A stretch of 37,113 nt of DNA, from contig JBLNDG010000150.1 in assembly GCA_050261415.1 (NCBI GenBank), positions 1 through 37,113 of the forward strand, written 5' to 3'. A program made the position numbers and the translations under genes. Position 1 is the stretch's first letter; each line of letters starts with the position of its first letter. A model generated the notes under the pieces. The model had not been told where the DNA came from. It searched no databases and saw nothing but the letters and a program-made list of their open reading frames with translations. Positions 1 through 8,148 of this stretch are shown one piece after another. The DNA is from JBLNDG01 sp050261415. Lineage in GTDB: Bacteria > Bacillota > Clostridia > Lutisporales > Lutisporaceae.

Positions 1-98
1 TGTCGCAGACTCAATTATACCAGAAAAAGGGGGGTCATTGTTTTTTTATAATAAAAAACCTTGAAACCCCGATAAATAGCATGTTTCAATATAAAATA

Positions 99-118
99 AG
101 TGTAACTTAGTTTACACT
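99..118. promoter_or_regulatory. Inverted repeat upstream of the acetyltransferase
   Basis: AGTGTAA and TTACACT form 7-bp arms around a 6-base loop, 27 bases before the start codon of the broken acetyltransferase gene. There is no T-run, so an operator is more likely than a terminator. The regulator is unknown. The first 98 bases of the window hold nothing else I can name. Confidence 0.3.
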
Positions 119-144
119 AACATCTGCTTTATGGAGGATGATTT

Positions 145-354
145 ATGAAGGATTTGTTTCTATCTGAACAAAGTAAGTAATATCAAAATAGTTTTGAAAG
201 TTATGCACTGGAATATAAGAAAATAAACGACAGCCACTATTTCAAGAAATATAAGAAAGCCCTGGAGAATTTTGATGAGTTTCTGATTGACTTACAGAAC
301 TTCTCCAAAGGAATAAATTTACCTCAGGGAAGGGTTCCATTCTCTACGTTTTGG
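145..354 (+). pseudogene. Broken N-terminus of GNAT acetyltransferase
   Basis: ATG at 145 has a good ribosome binding site (GGAGG, about 7 bases upstream) and opens MKDLFLSEQSK, then meets TAA at 178. The same frame continues without another stop through YQNSFESYALEY and on to FSTFWLIHKDE, joining the longer reading frame that starts at TTG 355. This looks like the true N-terminal 70 residues of a GNAT acetyltransferase cut off by one nonsense codon. Readthrough, or restart at TTG 355 without the N-terminal strand and helix, are the alternatives to loss of function. A sequencing error cannot be excluded. Confidence 0.65.
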
Positions 355-1080
355 TTGATTCATAAGGATGAGGTTGTAGGGGTAGTGAGGGTCAGGCCCC
401 AGGAAGCCAAATGTGCAGGTCACATAGGTTATGATATATCTCCAAGCCATAGGAATAAAGGCTATGGGACTCAAATCCTCAAACTGGCATTGGAAAAAGC
501 ACATGGTATGGGAATCAAAGATGCAATTGTAGTGTGCATGATAGACAACACAGCTTCAAGGAAAGTCATAGAAAAGAGCAACGGAGAATTATTAGGAATC
601 ATCTTTGACGAAGAGGATAATGAGAAACGGTATGAATATAGAATTAAAACAGCTAACTTTGCAGGAGATGTAAATAAAATGGATGTTAAAGAAGTAAGCA
701 ACAGTATCGCTTATTGCGGTTTGGTGTGCAAGTTCTGCCATCTATCGGACAAATGTGACGGCTGCAAATCTAGTAAGAATAACTGCGGCAGGCATTTGTC
801 GGAAAGCGGATGTTACCAATACAACTGCTGTGTAAGCAGAAATATTAATGGGTGCTGGGAGTGCAACGAATTCCCTTGCGGCAAGGATATGTTCAGCGAC
901 AGTCATGATATCAGGCTTCGTGCATTTGTCCGCTGTGCCAAGGAAGAAGGAATTGACAAGCTTGCAGAATATGTTCTCAGGAATCAGCAAAACGGGATAA
1001 TATATGGTCACAACAAAGACTATGACCATCTTGGAAGTGAAGAAGCCGTACTGAAGTTACTGCGGACAGGACAAAAATAG
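355..1080 (+). CDS. GNAT acetyltransferase core continuous with DUF3795 domain
   Basis: The first ~100 residues are the acetyl-CoA-binding core of a GNAT N-acetyltransferase: GHIGYDISPSHRNKGYGTQ contains the R/Q-x-x-G-x-G/A-like loop, followed by NTASRKVIEK. From about residue 109 the protein changes to a Cys-rich DUF3795 domain (AYCGLVCKFC, CDGCKSS, CWECNEFPCG), which probably binds a metal or cluster. DUF3795 proteins are normally separate. An internal ATG at 679 preceded by AGGAG (11 bases away) begins MDVKEVSNSIAYCG, the expected start of a free-standing DUF3795 protein. The fusion may therefore come from loss of the GNAT stop codon, with both products still possible. The TTG at 355 lacks a clear ribosome binding site. 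See the entry at 145 for the missing N-terminus. Confidence 0.6.
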   Translation: MIHKDEVVGVVRVRPQEAKCAGHIGYDISPSHRNKGYGTQILKLALEKAHGMGIKDAIVVCMIDNTASRKVIEKSNGELLGIIFDEEDNEKRYEYRIKTANFAGDVNKMDVKEVSNSIAYCGLVCKFCHLSDKCDGCKSSKNNCGRHLSESGCYQYNCCVSRNINGCWECNEFPCGKDMFSDSHDIRLRAFVRCAKEEGIDKLAEYVLRNQQNGIIYGHNKDYDHLGSEEAVLKLLRTGQK

Positions 1081-1112
1081 CGTAATAATATCAACATGCA
1101 CTAGGTCACAGC

Positions 1113-2027
1113 CTATTGCATGCTTTCGTTTTTTTCCTTAAGGATGGATATGGCAAATATAACTATCACTATACCTGATACTTTAAATAATGTTACCGGC
1201 TCGCTGTATAAAGTAATACCTACAATTGCTGCAACAATAGGCTCTAACATTGCAATAATGGAGGCCTTACCCGTGTCAAGATAAACCAGGCCTTTCGTAT
1301 ACAGCAGGAAAGGCAGTACAGTAGAGAGCAAACTTAGGGCAACTGCGTAGTATATGGCATTTGCATTTGAAAATAAACCAATCATTCCTTTTATATCAGT
1401 TATTGGAACCAAAGCAATACTTGCAAATATAAACGTGTATAGAGTAACAGTCATTGGATCGTATTTTCTTAACGCATATCTTCCGAATATACTGTAAAGG
1501 GCATACCCGAAGCCTGAGCCTAAACCGGCCAATATGCCCGTAACTGTGACTTCCTGCCCTGTTCCCTGCACAAAGGCTGTAACGAAAATGCACCCGACAA
1601 AGGTTAACACCAGTGATATAACCTTCTTTCTAGTCATCTTCTCTTTAAACAGTATTACAGACAACACCATTACTATAGCCGGTGCAGTGTACAGAAGTAT
1701 CGCTGCAACGGCCAGGGAAGTTTTATTTATAGCATTAAAATAGCACCAGTTGAAAAAGACAAAGCTTATTATTCCTGTGCCTGCAAAGTAACCAGAATCA
1801 CGGGGGTTAATCTTAAGAAGCCTTGTGTCCTTGATTGACAGGAACAAAATGAGAGTTACGAATGCACCAATAGCCCTTATAAATACTATTTGCAAAGGAG
1901 CAAAGCCGAATGCGGTAAGCTCTTTAGCAAAGATTCCAATGATGCCCCAAAAAAACGCAGCTAAAGTGACACTGAAGAATGCCATTTTTTTATAATTAGT
2001 ATTCCTTTCTCCATTGGTACCTGTCAT
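1113..2027 (-). CDS. EamA/DMT-family transporter
   Basis: About 304 residues with ten hydrophobic segments in two tandem halves, typical of the drug/metabolite transporter EamA family, which exports amino acids and other metabolites across the cytoplasmic membrane. The first half begins FFSVTLAAFFWGIIGIFAKEL. The second half contains GLGSGFGYALYSIFGRYALRKYDP. The C-terminal half includes the usual LEPIVAA motif near the end. The start was placed at ATG 2027 because AAAGGAG lies 7 bases upstream. The upstream ATG at 2051 has no ribosome binding site. The substrate is not predictable. Confidence 0.85.
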   Translation of the reverse strand: MTGTNGERNTNYKKMAFFSVTLAAFFWGIIGIFAKELTAFGFAPLQIVFIRAIGAFVTLILFLSIKDTRLLKINPRDSGYFAGTGIISFVFFNWCYFNAINKTSLAVAAILLYTAPAIVMVLSVILFKEKMTRKKVISLVLTFVGCIFVTAFVQGTGQEVTVTGILAGLGSGFGYALYSIFGRYALRKYDPMTVTLYTFIFASIALVPITDIKGMIGLFSNANAIYYAVALSLLSTVLPFLLYTKGLVYLDTGKASIIAMLEPIVAAIVGITLYSEPVTLFKVSGIVIVIFAISILKEKNESMQ

Positions 2028-2121
2028 TATTGTTCTCCTTTTATCTTTCATCAGCTAATTTAAATATTCCATACAGAGTTGAAAAATCCCTTTTTAAAAC
2101 TTATACAAACCAAATAAAAAG

Positions 2122-2160
2122 GCTCCCCCCGACTTTGCTTGATTGTCACCGGAAAGGAGC
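2122..2160 (-). terminator. Weak terminator after iadA
   Basis: GCTCC/GGAGC can pair around a long loop, and on the minus strand the stem is followed by CTTTTTATT. It lies just beyond the iadA stop. The stem is only 5 bp, so the call is weak. Confidence 0.35.
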
Positions 2161-2174
2161 TGAATTCTATTTAT

Positions 2175-3392
2175 TTATTTTGAATTTGCCTTGCAATATG
2201 CCTCTTGTCTTTCCTCAAATGTACCGTATACCTTTATCTCTTTATTTTGAATCATTATTTTTCCCTTGGCAATTACTGTGTTTATAGTCAGGTCTTTTTC
2301 ATCAATCATGACCAAGTCCGCGTCAAGACCGCTTTTTATTCTTCCTTTTCTGTCCAATTTCAGTCTTGCAGCAGGATTTGAAGTAATAGTTTTCATAGCT
2401 TTTTCAAATGGTACATTTTCAGACAGTACAGCCTCCCTTACTTCCTGGTATAATGATTCAACCTTTCCAACACCTAATCCGATGAATTCCTTTTTCTGAT
2501 TGAATATCGGAAGGCTTCCCTGCCCATCAGAGGAGAAGGTTATGGATTCGTCCGGTACACCCTCTTCCAGGCATCTTTTTAGAGCTTTACTGGTTCTTAT
2601 TTCTGCATCTTCCCCTTCCCAGAACACTGGGTCAGAGCTTGTAGTAAAGTCGATAAAGCCTCCGCGCTTTGCATATTTTATAGCATCCTCAAAGAGATAT
2701 GGATTTCTGTTGGTATGGGTTGGAAGGAACTGGCTGTATGGTATTTCAGTGTTTTCAATTATGTCAAGCAGCATCTGCAGCGTCCTTTTTCCATCACCCA
2801 GGTGGATATTTATAATACCCGCTTTTCCTGACAGCATTGCACCAACTCTCGTATCTGCAGCCAGTCTTGTAAACTCCTCCAATGTAGGCTGGGATGACCG
2901 GTGATCGGATAATGCCACTTCCCCTACTCCTATTACCTTGTCAATAGCAATCAGATCCTTTTGAATTTCTCCGGTAATAGTACATATTGGAATGCGGTAT
3001 GACCCTGAGTAAATATAAGTCGTAATCCCTTCTTCTTCAAGGCCTCTTGCCTTTGCCAGCAGGGACACCATATTCCTGCTTATGCCGTCTGTTCCCAGGC
3101 AGCCTACAGCAGTGGTCACACCGCCTTTTGTTATGTCTGTGAGCACGATTTCCGGCGTTCTTGTTTTATAGCTGCCCTCTCCGCCTCCACCAAGGATATG
3201 AATATGTGAATCTATAAAACCGGGAGCCAGGATTTGTGATGTGCCGTCAATAACAACAACTTCGACTGCATTCCCCAAATCTGCGGATAATCCTTCCCCC
3301 ACTGCTCCGATTTTATCTCCAACTACCAGGACATCCTTTATTCCTTCATATTCCGGTGAATACACCTTGACATTTTTAATTATTATAATCAT
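2175..3392 (-). CDS. iadA: Isoaspartyl dipeptidase (beta-aspartyl-peptidase)
   Basis: A 405-residue amidohydrolase-superfamily protein that should hydrolyse beta-aspartyl dipeptides from damaged protein in the cytoplasm. Matches to the characterised E. coli enzyme are: HIH at residues 63-65 and GGGGE at 69-73 (metal ligands and substrate Glu), SGSYRIP at 130-135, SDHR at 162-165, NIHLGDG, LPTHTNR and SSDGQGS (metal His, substrate Arg, catalytic Asp). The position of the carboxylated bridging Lys162 of E. coli IadA is Glu158 here. Start ATG 3392 has AAGGGG about 8 bases upstream; the in-frame ATG at 3413 is less likely. The gene lies 43 bp behind the YfcC transporter gene, presumably in one sigma-54-driven operon. 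Confidence 0.9.
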   Translation of the reverse strand: MIIIIKNVKVYSPEYEGIKDVLVVGDKIGAVGEGLSADLGNAVEVVVIDGTSQILAPGFIDSHIHILGGGGEGSYKTRTPEIVLTDITKGGVTTAVGCLGTDGISRNMVSLLAKARGLEEEGITTYIYSGSYRIPICTITGEIQKDLIAIDKVIGVGEVALSDHRSSQPTLEEFTRLAADTRVGAMLSGKAGIINIHLGDGKRTLQMLLDIIENTEIPYSQFLPTHTNRNPYLFEDAIKYAKRGGFIDFTTSSDPVFWEGEDAEIRTSKALKRCLEEGVPDESITFSSDGQGSLPIFNQKKEFIGLGVGKVESLYQEVREAVLSENVPFEKAMKTITSNPAARLKLDRKGRIKSGLDADLVMIDEKDLTINTVIAKGKIMIQNKEIKVYGTFEERQEAYCKANSK

Positions 3393-3435
3393 TCTACTAC
3401 CCCTTTTGTACAAACATTATATGAAAGGCTCCAAT

Positions 3436-5199
3436 CTATTGCAGACCTATCATAACAGCTATTACAACGAAAATTGCACCTAATCCGAGAAGGAATCCCT
3501 GCATTTTTATCTGGAATTTGGCCCACTTGGTCCAATCTATTCTTGCAACGCCAAGCACGCCTATCAAGCTTGCTGATGTAGGTGTAAATGCATCAACAAA
3601 GCCCGATCCAAGCTGATATGCCAGGCAAGCGACCTGTCTTGAAACACCGACGATGTCCGAAAGAGGAGCCATTATAGGCATTGTCAGTGCTGCCTGCCCT
3701 GAATTCGAAGTTACAAACAAATTGAATATACTCTGGAACAAAAGCATAAACAAGGCGCTGATTGTTGCCGGGAGGCCTTTGACTGCATTTCCGATGCTAT
3801 ACAATATTGTATTTAGTGTAGTAGGAACTGTTGGGTCTGATCCTCCCAGTACCAGGAGTATACCCTTTGCCATACCTACCACTATGGCAGTGCCTGCAAG
3901 ATCAGCCGCACCCCTTTGGAAGGAAGCTGCCATTTCGTTGACGGTCATTCCGTTTAGTTTGAAGATAACAGCTATAATGCCCGATACAAGCCCCATTACA
4001 AAGAACTGTGATGCAATTTCCGGTATATAGTAAGCCTTTTCTACAACACCCCAGATTATCCATATCAAAACTGCAAGCATTGTAAGGAGTATAAGCTTAT
4101 GTCCCAAATTGAATTCTCTCTTTTCATCATTCTTGACAGCAGTTTTTTCCCTGAAATAGTTGTCTGCTTCATACATTACAGAAGCCTGTGGATTCTTTCT
4201 GATCTTTTCTCCGTAAAACATCATATAGACTGCTCCGGCAGCTGTTACTATTACCCACATTGTAATTCTGAATCCTGCCCCTGAAAGTATCGGTATGCCT
4301 GATATACCCTGCGCTATGGCAACACCGAAGGGATTCATCCATGAAGTGGCATTTCCTATCTGAGAGGCAACAAATGTAACTGTAACGGCAACAATGGAAT
4401 CATAGCCAAGGGCAATAACAAACGGAACCATAATCATTGCGAAAGGTATGCATTCCTCCGACATGCCGAAGACTGCGCCACCAAGGGAGAATAAGAAAAA
4501 CAGCAATGGAAGTGCCAGTCTCTCCAAACCTTTTGTTTTGCTGATAAATGCATATATGCCTGCATCCACGGCTCCTGTCCGCATGATTACGCCGAAAGCG
4601 CCGCCGACAACAAGAATCAATGCAACAATACCTACGGCAGACCCGTATTTATCACCAGTGACGAGACCTTCAAACAAATAGTTCAGAACGCCGAATCCAT
4701 AAAAGTCATCTGTTCCCCAAACTTTTGCCGTATTATGAAGTTTTTTGCTGGTATCATAGACGGAATCCTTATACAGTCCATAAAGCACCGGTTCGCTTAG
4801 CCCTATCTCCTCCAAGCCCTCTGCAGACCATGTTGAAACATCGGTTTTCAGATATCCATCCACAGCAGCCTTGTCTAAGCCGAGTTCAGTGAGCTTCGCT
4901 TCATCAGCCGATAAAGCTTCCAGCTGGGGTTTGAGCTTGTTTAAGTCCAGGTTGTAGTCGTACCTGAATGTTTCCGGCATTAGAACCGTTCTGGTTTTTG
5001 CTTTGCCTGACGCATCCTGATACTCTATCTTATGAGTATCGAATTTGCCTGCCGGTACGATGAAGGTTATAAGCCACAAAACAATGACAACCCAAAATAT
5101 GATTGCATAAGTATGAGGAGTTTTAATTTTTGTGTAGTCTCTTTTAGCCTTGGTTTTTACCCCGGTATCCTGTTTTTTTTCTTGTAAGTTTGAATCCAT
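3436..5199 (-). CDS. YfcC-family transporter
   Basis: A 587-residue polytopic membrane protein of the YfcC/ArcD-like family, whose characterised relatives carry amino acids, peptides or organic acids. Signature stretches are PHTYAIIFWVVIVLWLITFIVPAG at the N-terminus, GGAVFGMSEECIPF, SQIGNATSWMNPFGVAIAQGI and TSNSGQAALTMPIMAPLSDI. Start ATG 5199 is set by AAGGAGGG about 7 bases upstream; an upstream TTT-rich extension to 5292 has no such site. The first external loop is about 80 residues longer than in the second YfcC copy of this window (see findings). It precedes iadA and probably imports that enzyme's substrate or exports a product. A sigma-54 promoter lies 36 bases upstream of the start. 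Confidence 0.85.
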   Translation of the reverse strand: MDSNLQEKKQDTGVKTKAKRDYTKIKTPHTYAIIFWVVIVLWLITFIVPAGKFDTHKIEYQDASGKAKTRTVLMPETFRYDYNLDLNKLKPQLEALSADEAKLTELGLDKAAVDGYLKTDVSTWSAEGLEEIGLSEPVLYGLYKDSVYDTSKKLHNTAKVWGTDDFYGFGVLNYLFEGLVTGDKYGSAVGIVALILVVGGAFGVIMRTGAVDAGIYAFISKTKGLERLALPLLFFLFSLGGAVFGMSEECIPFAMIMVPFVIALGYDSIVAVTVTFVASQIGNATSWMNPFGVAIAQGISGIPILSGAGFRITMWVIVTAAGAVYMMFYGEKIRKNPQASVMYEADNYFREKTAVKNDEKREFNLGHKLILLTMLAVLIWIIWGVVEKAYYIPEIASQFFVMGLVSGIIAVIFKLNGMTVNEMAASFQRGAADLAGTAIVVGMAKGILLVLGGSDPTVPTTLNTILYSIGNAVKGLPATISALFMLLFQSIFNLFVTSNSGQAALTMPIMAPLSDIVGVSRQVACLAYQLGSGFVDAFTPTSASLIGVLGVARIDWTKWAKFQIKMQGFLLGLGAIFVVIAVMIGLQ

Positions 5200-5235
5200 G
5201 CAAAACCCTCCTTTATTTTGATATGAATATTTACT

Positions 5236-5251
5236 AGCAATAACCATGCCA
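5236..5251 (-). promoter_or_regulatory. Sigma-54 (-24/-12) promoter of yfcC-iadA
   Basis: On the minus strand the sequence is TGGCAT-GGTTA-TTGCT, very near the RpoN consensus TGGCAC-N5-TTGCA, with the invariant GG and GC separated by 10 bases. Transcription would begin about 12 bases downstream, roughly 25 bases before the yfcC start codon. The divergent gene encodes a sigma-54 activator, which strongly supports the call. Confidence 0.85.
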
Positions 5252-5388
5252 AAACAGCACAATCTTTTTGAGTTTTTTAAAACATATACCATTTCTGACA
5301 GCTTTAGGTATAATATGTATATTTGCTATGTGATGCAGCTTTTTTGTTATATAATTAATATAGAATATGATATAAGCGGTGGGTGCAT

Positions 5389-7422
5389 ATGAAAAAGAAA
5401 AGTATTGGATTGATATGCGGAAGCATAGAAACTGAAAAGGCTCTTGTCAAGCAGCTCAGGGAGTATCTTGGAGATCTGGTGGAAATCATAAGCATTCCAA
5501 TGGATGAAGGTATCAAGGCTTTACCCGTATCTGATATTTTGCTGCTTTCCAGTGAAATTGTCTACACGGAACTGGTCAATTTGAACTTCTGCCTGAATAA
5601 ATCAGACCTGATAATTGCTAAAAGAACAGTAAGCTATGAGAACCTTGACCAAATAGTATTAATGCCTCATGGGCTTGATGTATTATTCGTCAATGACCTG
5701 GAGGAGACTGCAAACGAGGGAATTGAAGCGCTGAAAGAAATCGGTCTGGACCATATAAACTATATCCCTTATTATCCTGGCAAGAAGGGGCCGGTTCCCG
5801 AGCTTGAATATGCCATCACACCGGGTGAGTCCGATAAAGTGCCCCCGAGTGTGGAAAAAATATGTGACATAGGGCCGAGGATACTGGATTTTGCTACAAT
5901 AGTAGAGATAATGTACTGCTTGAATCTTGGGAAGCATTTAAACAGAAGCTTTGCAAATGAATATTTAAAGAAAATAATATCCGTCTCACAGAGAATGGCC
6001 CTGTATAGTTTTGAAATCAACAGGGTGAATGAACAATTATCCACTGTTGTAGACAGTATCGATGACGGAATACTGGTTTATGATACATATGGCAGAATCA
6101 CAGTGTGCAATGGTAATGTGAGGAAGATGCTTAAAATAAAGCCCCAAAATGCAGTTGGCAGGGCAATTAAGGATATAATACGCAATACCACTCTTATAGG
6201 CTATTTGATGAACAAGGACGAGAATCAGGATATTTTAATAGACATAGAAGGAACAGAATTTGCCGTAAGCAAATTCCCCATCTTTTCTGAAAGATCCTAT
6301 ATTGCCATTTTCAAAAATATTAAGGAGACGTTGGAATATAACAATAATCTGAGAAAAGAATATATCAATAAAGGATTTTACGCAAAATACTCATTTTCGG
6401 ATATTATAGGCATCAGTGCCGGAATTAGACAATTGAAGGATACTGCGAAAAAGCTAGCCAAGACCGACCTCACAATACTCATAGAGGGCGAAAGCGGCAC
6501 GGGCAAGGAGTTGTTCGCCAGTGCAATACACAATGAATCCAAAAGAAAGGATGGCCCTTATTTAGCAGTCAACTTCAGTGCATTACCCGATGAGCTTATT
6601 GAAAGCGAGCTTTTCGGTTATGAGGAAGGAGCTTTCACAGGGGCAAAAAAAGGAGGAAAACCGGGGCTCTTTGAACAATGCAACGGCGGCACAATATTCC
6701 TGGACGAAATAGGGGATATTTCCCTTAAGGTTCAGGCCCGGCTTCTCAGGGTTCTTGAAAGCAAAGAAGTGATGCGGATTGGCGGAAGTGAAATCAAGAG
6801 CATAAATGTTAGGGTCATTGCCGCTACCAATAAGGATCTTTCAAAGAATGTGCAGGAAAACAAATTCAGGGAGGATTTATATTACCGCCTCAAAATGGGT
6901 TATTTAAGGCTGCTGCCTTTAAGGGAAAGGAAAGAGGATATACAGGAGCTTATCCATTATTTCATATCCAGAGAGACTACGGAGAAAATTACAATTGCCC
7001 CGGAAGTGATGAAAATACTTGTGAACCACATTTGGCTCGGTAATGTAAGGGAACTCAGGAATGCGGTGTGTTATATGCTGGCAGTTAAGGAAGCGACCAA
7101 TATAAAGCTGTGCGACCTTCCAGACAGCAACTTTTTTGCAGAGGATAAGTCAAAAGATGCTCAAAACCTATGCCGGTTAATAAGTGAGGAGGAATCCTTC
7201 ATAGTCAGGTGTATAATACAGAACTACAGATCAGGTGAAGTTATAAGCAGGGAAAAACTTTGGAACAGCATAGTTAAAAGTCCTTACAAAATGAGTTTGT
7301 ACAAATTGAGAAAAATACTGGACAGCCTCGAAGGAAGGAATATAATTCATAAAAATAGAGGACGGGAAGGAATAAAACTTTCTGATTACGGTATTAAGTT
7401 ATTGGATGAATTTATTGGTTGA
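5389..7422 (+). CDS. Sigma-54-dependent transcriptional activator
   Basis: A 677-residue enhancer-binding protein. Residues 1-200 are a poorly recognisable sensory region. About 215-310 is PAS-like (VVDSIDDGILVYDTYGRI). The AAA+ domain carries GESGTGKE (367-374, Walker A), GAFTGA (414-419, sigma-54 contact) and GGTIFLDE (433-440, Walker B), then FREDLYYRL and GNVRELRN. The C-terminus has no Fis-type helix-turn-helix; the last ~70 residues look like a winged helix (ISREKLWNSIVKSPYKMSLYKLRKIL). Start ATG 5389 has GGTGGG about 6 bases upstream; GTG 5383 adds two residues. TATAAT at 5309 or TTGTTA-N16-TATGAT at 5344-5371 could be its own promoter. It most likely activates the divergent yfcC-iadA operon. 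Confidence 0.9.
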   Translation: MKKKSIGLICGSIETEKALVKQLREYLGDLVEIISIPMDEGIKALPVSDILLLSSEIVYTELVNLNFCLNKSDLIIAKRTVSYENLDQIVLMPHGLDVLFVNDLEETANEGIEALKEIGLDHINYIPYYPGKKGPVPELEYAITPGESDKVPPSVEKICDIGPRILDFATIVEIMYCLNLGKHLNRSFANEYLKKIISVSQRMALYSFEINRVNEQLSTVVDSIDDGILVYDTYGRITVCNGNVRKMLKIKPQNAVGRAIKDIIRNTTLIGYLMNKDENQDILIDIEGTEFAVSKFPIFSERSYIAIFKNIKETLEYNNNLRKEYINKGFYAKYSFSDIIGISAGIRQLKDTAKKLAKTDLTILIEGESGTGKELFASAIHNESKRKDGPYLAVNFSALPDELIESELFGYEEGAFTGAKKGGKPGLFEQCNGGTIFLDEIGDISLKVQARLLRVLESKEVMRIGGSEIKSINVRVIAATNKDLSKNVQENKFREDLYYRLKMGYLRLLPLRERKEDIQELIHYFISRETTEKITIAPEVMKILVNHIWLGNVRELRNAVCYMLAVKEATNIKLCDLPDSNFFAEDKSKDAQNLCRLISEEESFIVRCIIQNYRSGEVISREKLWNSIVKSPYKMSLYKLRKILDSLEGRNIIHKNRGREGIKLSDYGIKLLDEFIG

Positions 7423-7454
7423 TTGGCTGATTAATGGTTGATGAATTGGTTAAT
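7403..7454. repeat. Short degenerate tandem repeat between convergent genes
   Basis: Around the activator stop codon the unit TTGG(T/A/C)TGAT recurs: TTGGATGAA, TTGGTTGAT, TTGGCTGAT, ATGGTTGAT and TTGGTTAAT. It covers the last codons of the activator gene and the end of the HipA-like fragment. Slippage duplication is the simplest explanation. Confidence 0.4.
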
Positions 7455-7829
7455 ATACTCTGTGTAAAAATATTTATTTTTATCGTCTTTATCTACCCTC
7501 ATAAGCTTCACTATAGGAACGCTAACTCCAATTTTATTACTCAGTTTACTATAAATAAATTCATTACATGCGCAATCTGTAAAATAGTGTTTGATAATAT
7601 ATTTATCTTGTTTATTTGTTCTTGAATAACCAAGTATAAGATTACCACTGTCACCGACTCTCTCAATTCCGTGTTTTTGAGAGAACATATAATCATTTGA
7701 GTTTACTATATCATCGGAACTTCTCAATATCTTTGCACTATTCTCTTTCTCTTTATTTACTAATTGGTCTTTCTTCATCATATTAGATATACGAGTTGCA
7801 AATGCCTTTGAATACATCTCCCAAATCAC
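7431..7829 (-). pseudogene. Truncated HipA-like protein fragment
   Basis: The 132-residue frame contains KYIIKHYFTDCACNEFIYSKL and GVSVPIVKL, resembling the N-terminal part of HipA-like kinase-fold proteins in which a VKH...CACNE segment leads into the ATP-binding lobe. The frame stops at FYTEYINQFINH with no catalytic lobe, so it appears C-terminally truncated. Base composition is more AT-rich than in the flanking genes. It sits directly downstream of tRNA-Val and may be the rest of an integrated element. GTG 7829 or ATG 7817 could be the start; neither has an ideal binding site. The family call rests on a short similarity. Confidence 0.45.
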
Positions 7830-7946
7830 TCCACATCCAATTCCTATAATATAGTATCTATGCTTTGGTTTTAATGTTTTCTTAGAACCCTAAATTATGT
7901 AAAAAATAGAAAAACATATTAATAAATAATCTGTTGCTTTCATTTA

Positions 7947-8023
7947 TGGTGGGACCGGCTGGGATCGAACCAGTGACCCCCACGATGTCAACGTGGTACT
8001 CTAACCAGCTGAGCTACGGTCCC
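7947..8023 (-). tRNA. tRNA-Val (anticodon GAC)
   Basis: On the minus strand the gene starts GGGACCG, has the D-arm GCTCAGCTGGTTAGAG, the anticodon arm CCACG-TTGACAT-CGTGG with anticodon GAC, the T-arm with GGTTCGATCCC, and ends CGGTCCC-A-CCA with the CCA encoded. Acceptor, anticodon and T stems all pair. Confidence 0.97.
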
Positions 8024-8098
8024 ATGTGAATATATTATAACATCATATTCGCACAAAATTCAATATTATATTATATCCTTTTTGTACCGGATTAAAAC

Positions 8099-8123
8099 AA
8101 GCTGCACCGTTAAAGTGCAGCTT
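8099..8123 (-). terminator. Terminator after ftsH
   Basis: AAGCTGCAC and GTGCAGCTT form a perfect 9-bp stem with a 7-base loop. On the minus strand it is followed by GTTTTAAT. It lies 25 bases beyond the ftsH stop codon. Confidence 0.8.
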
Positions 8124-8148
8124 GAATTTATTTTCCCGTATATATGTC

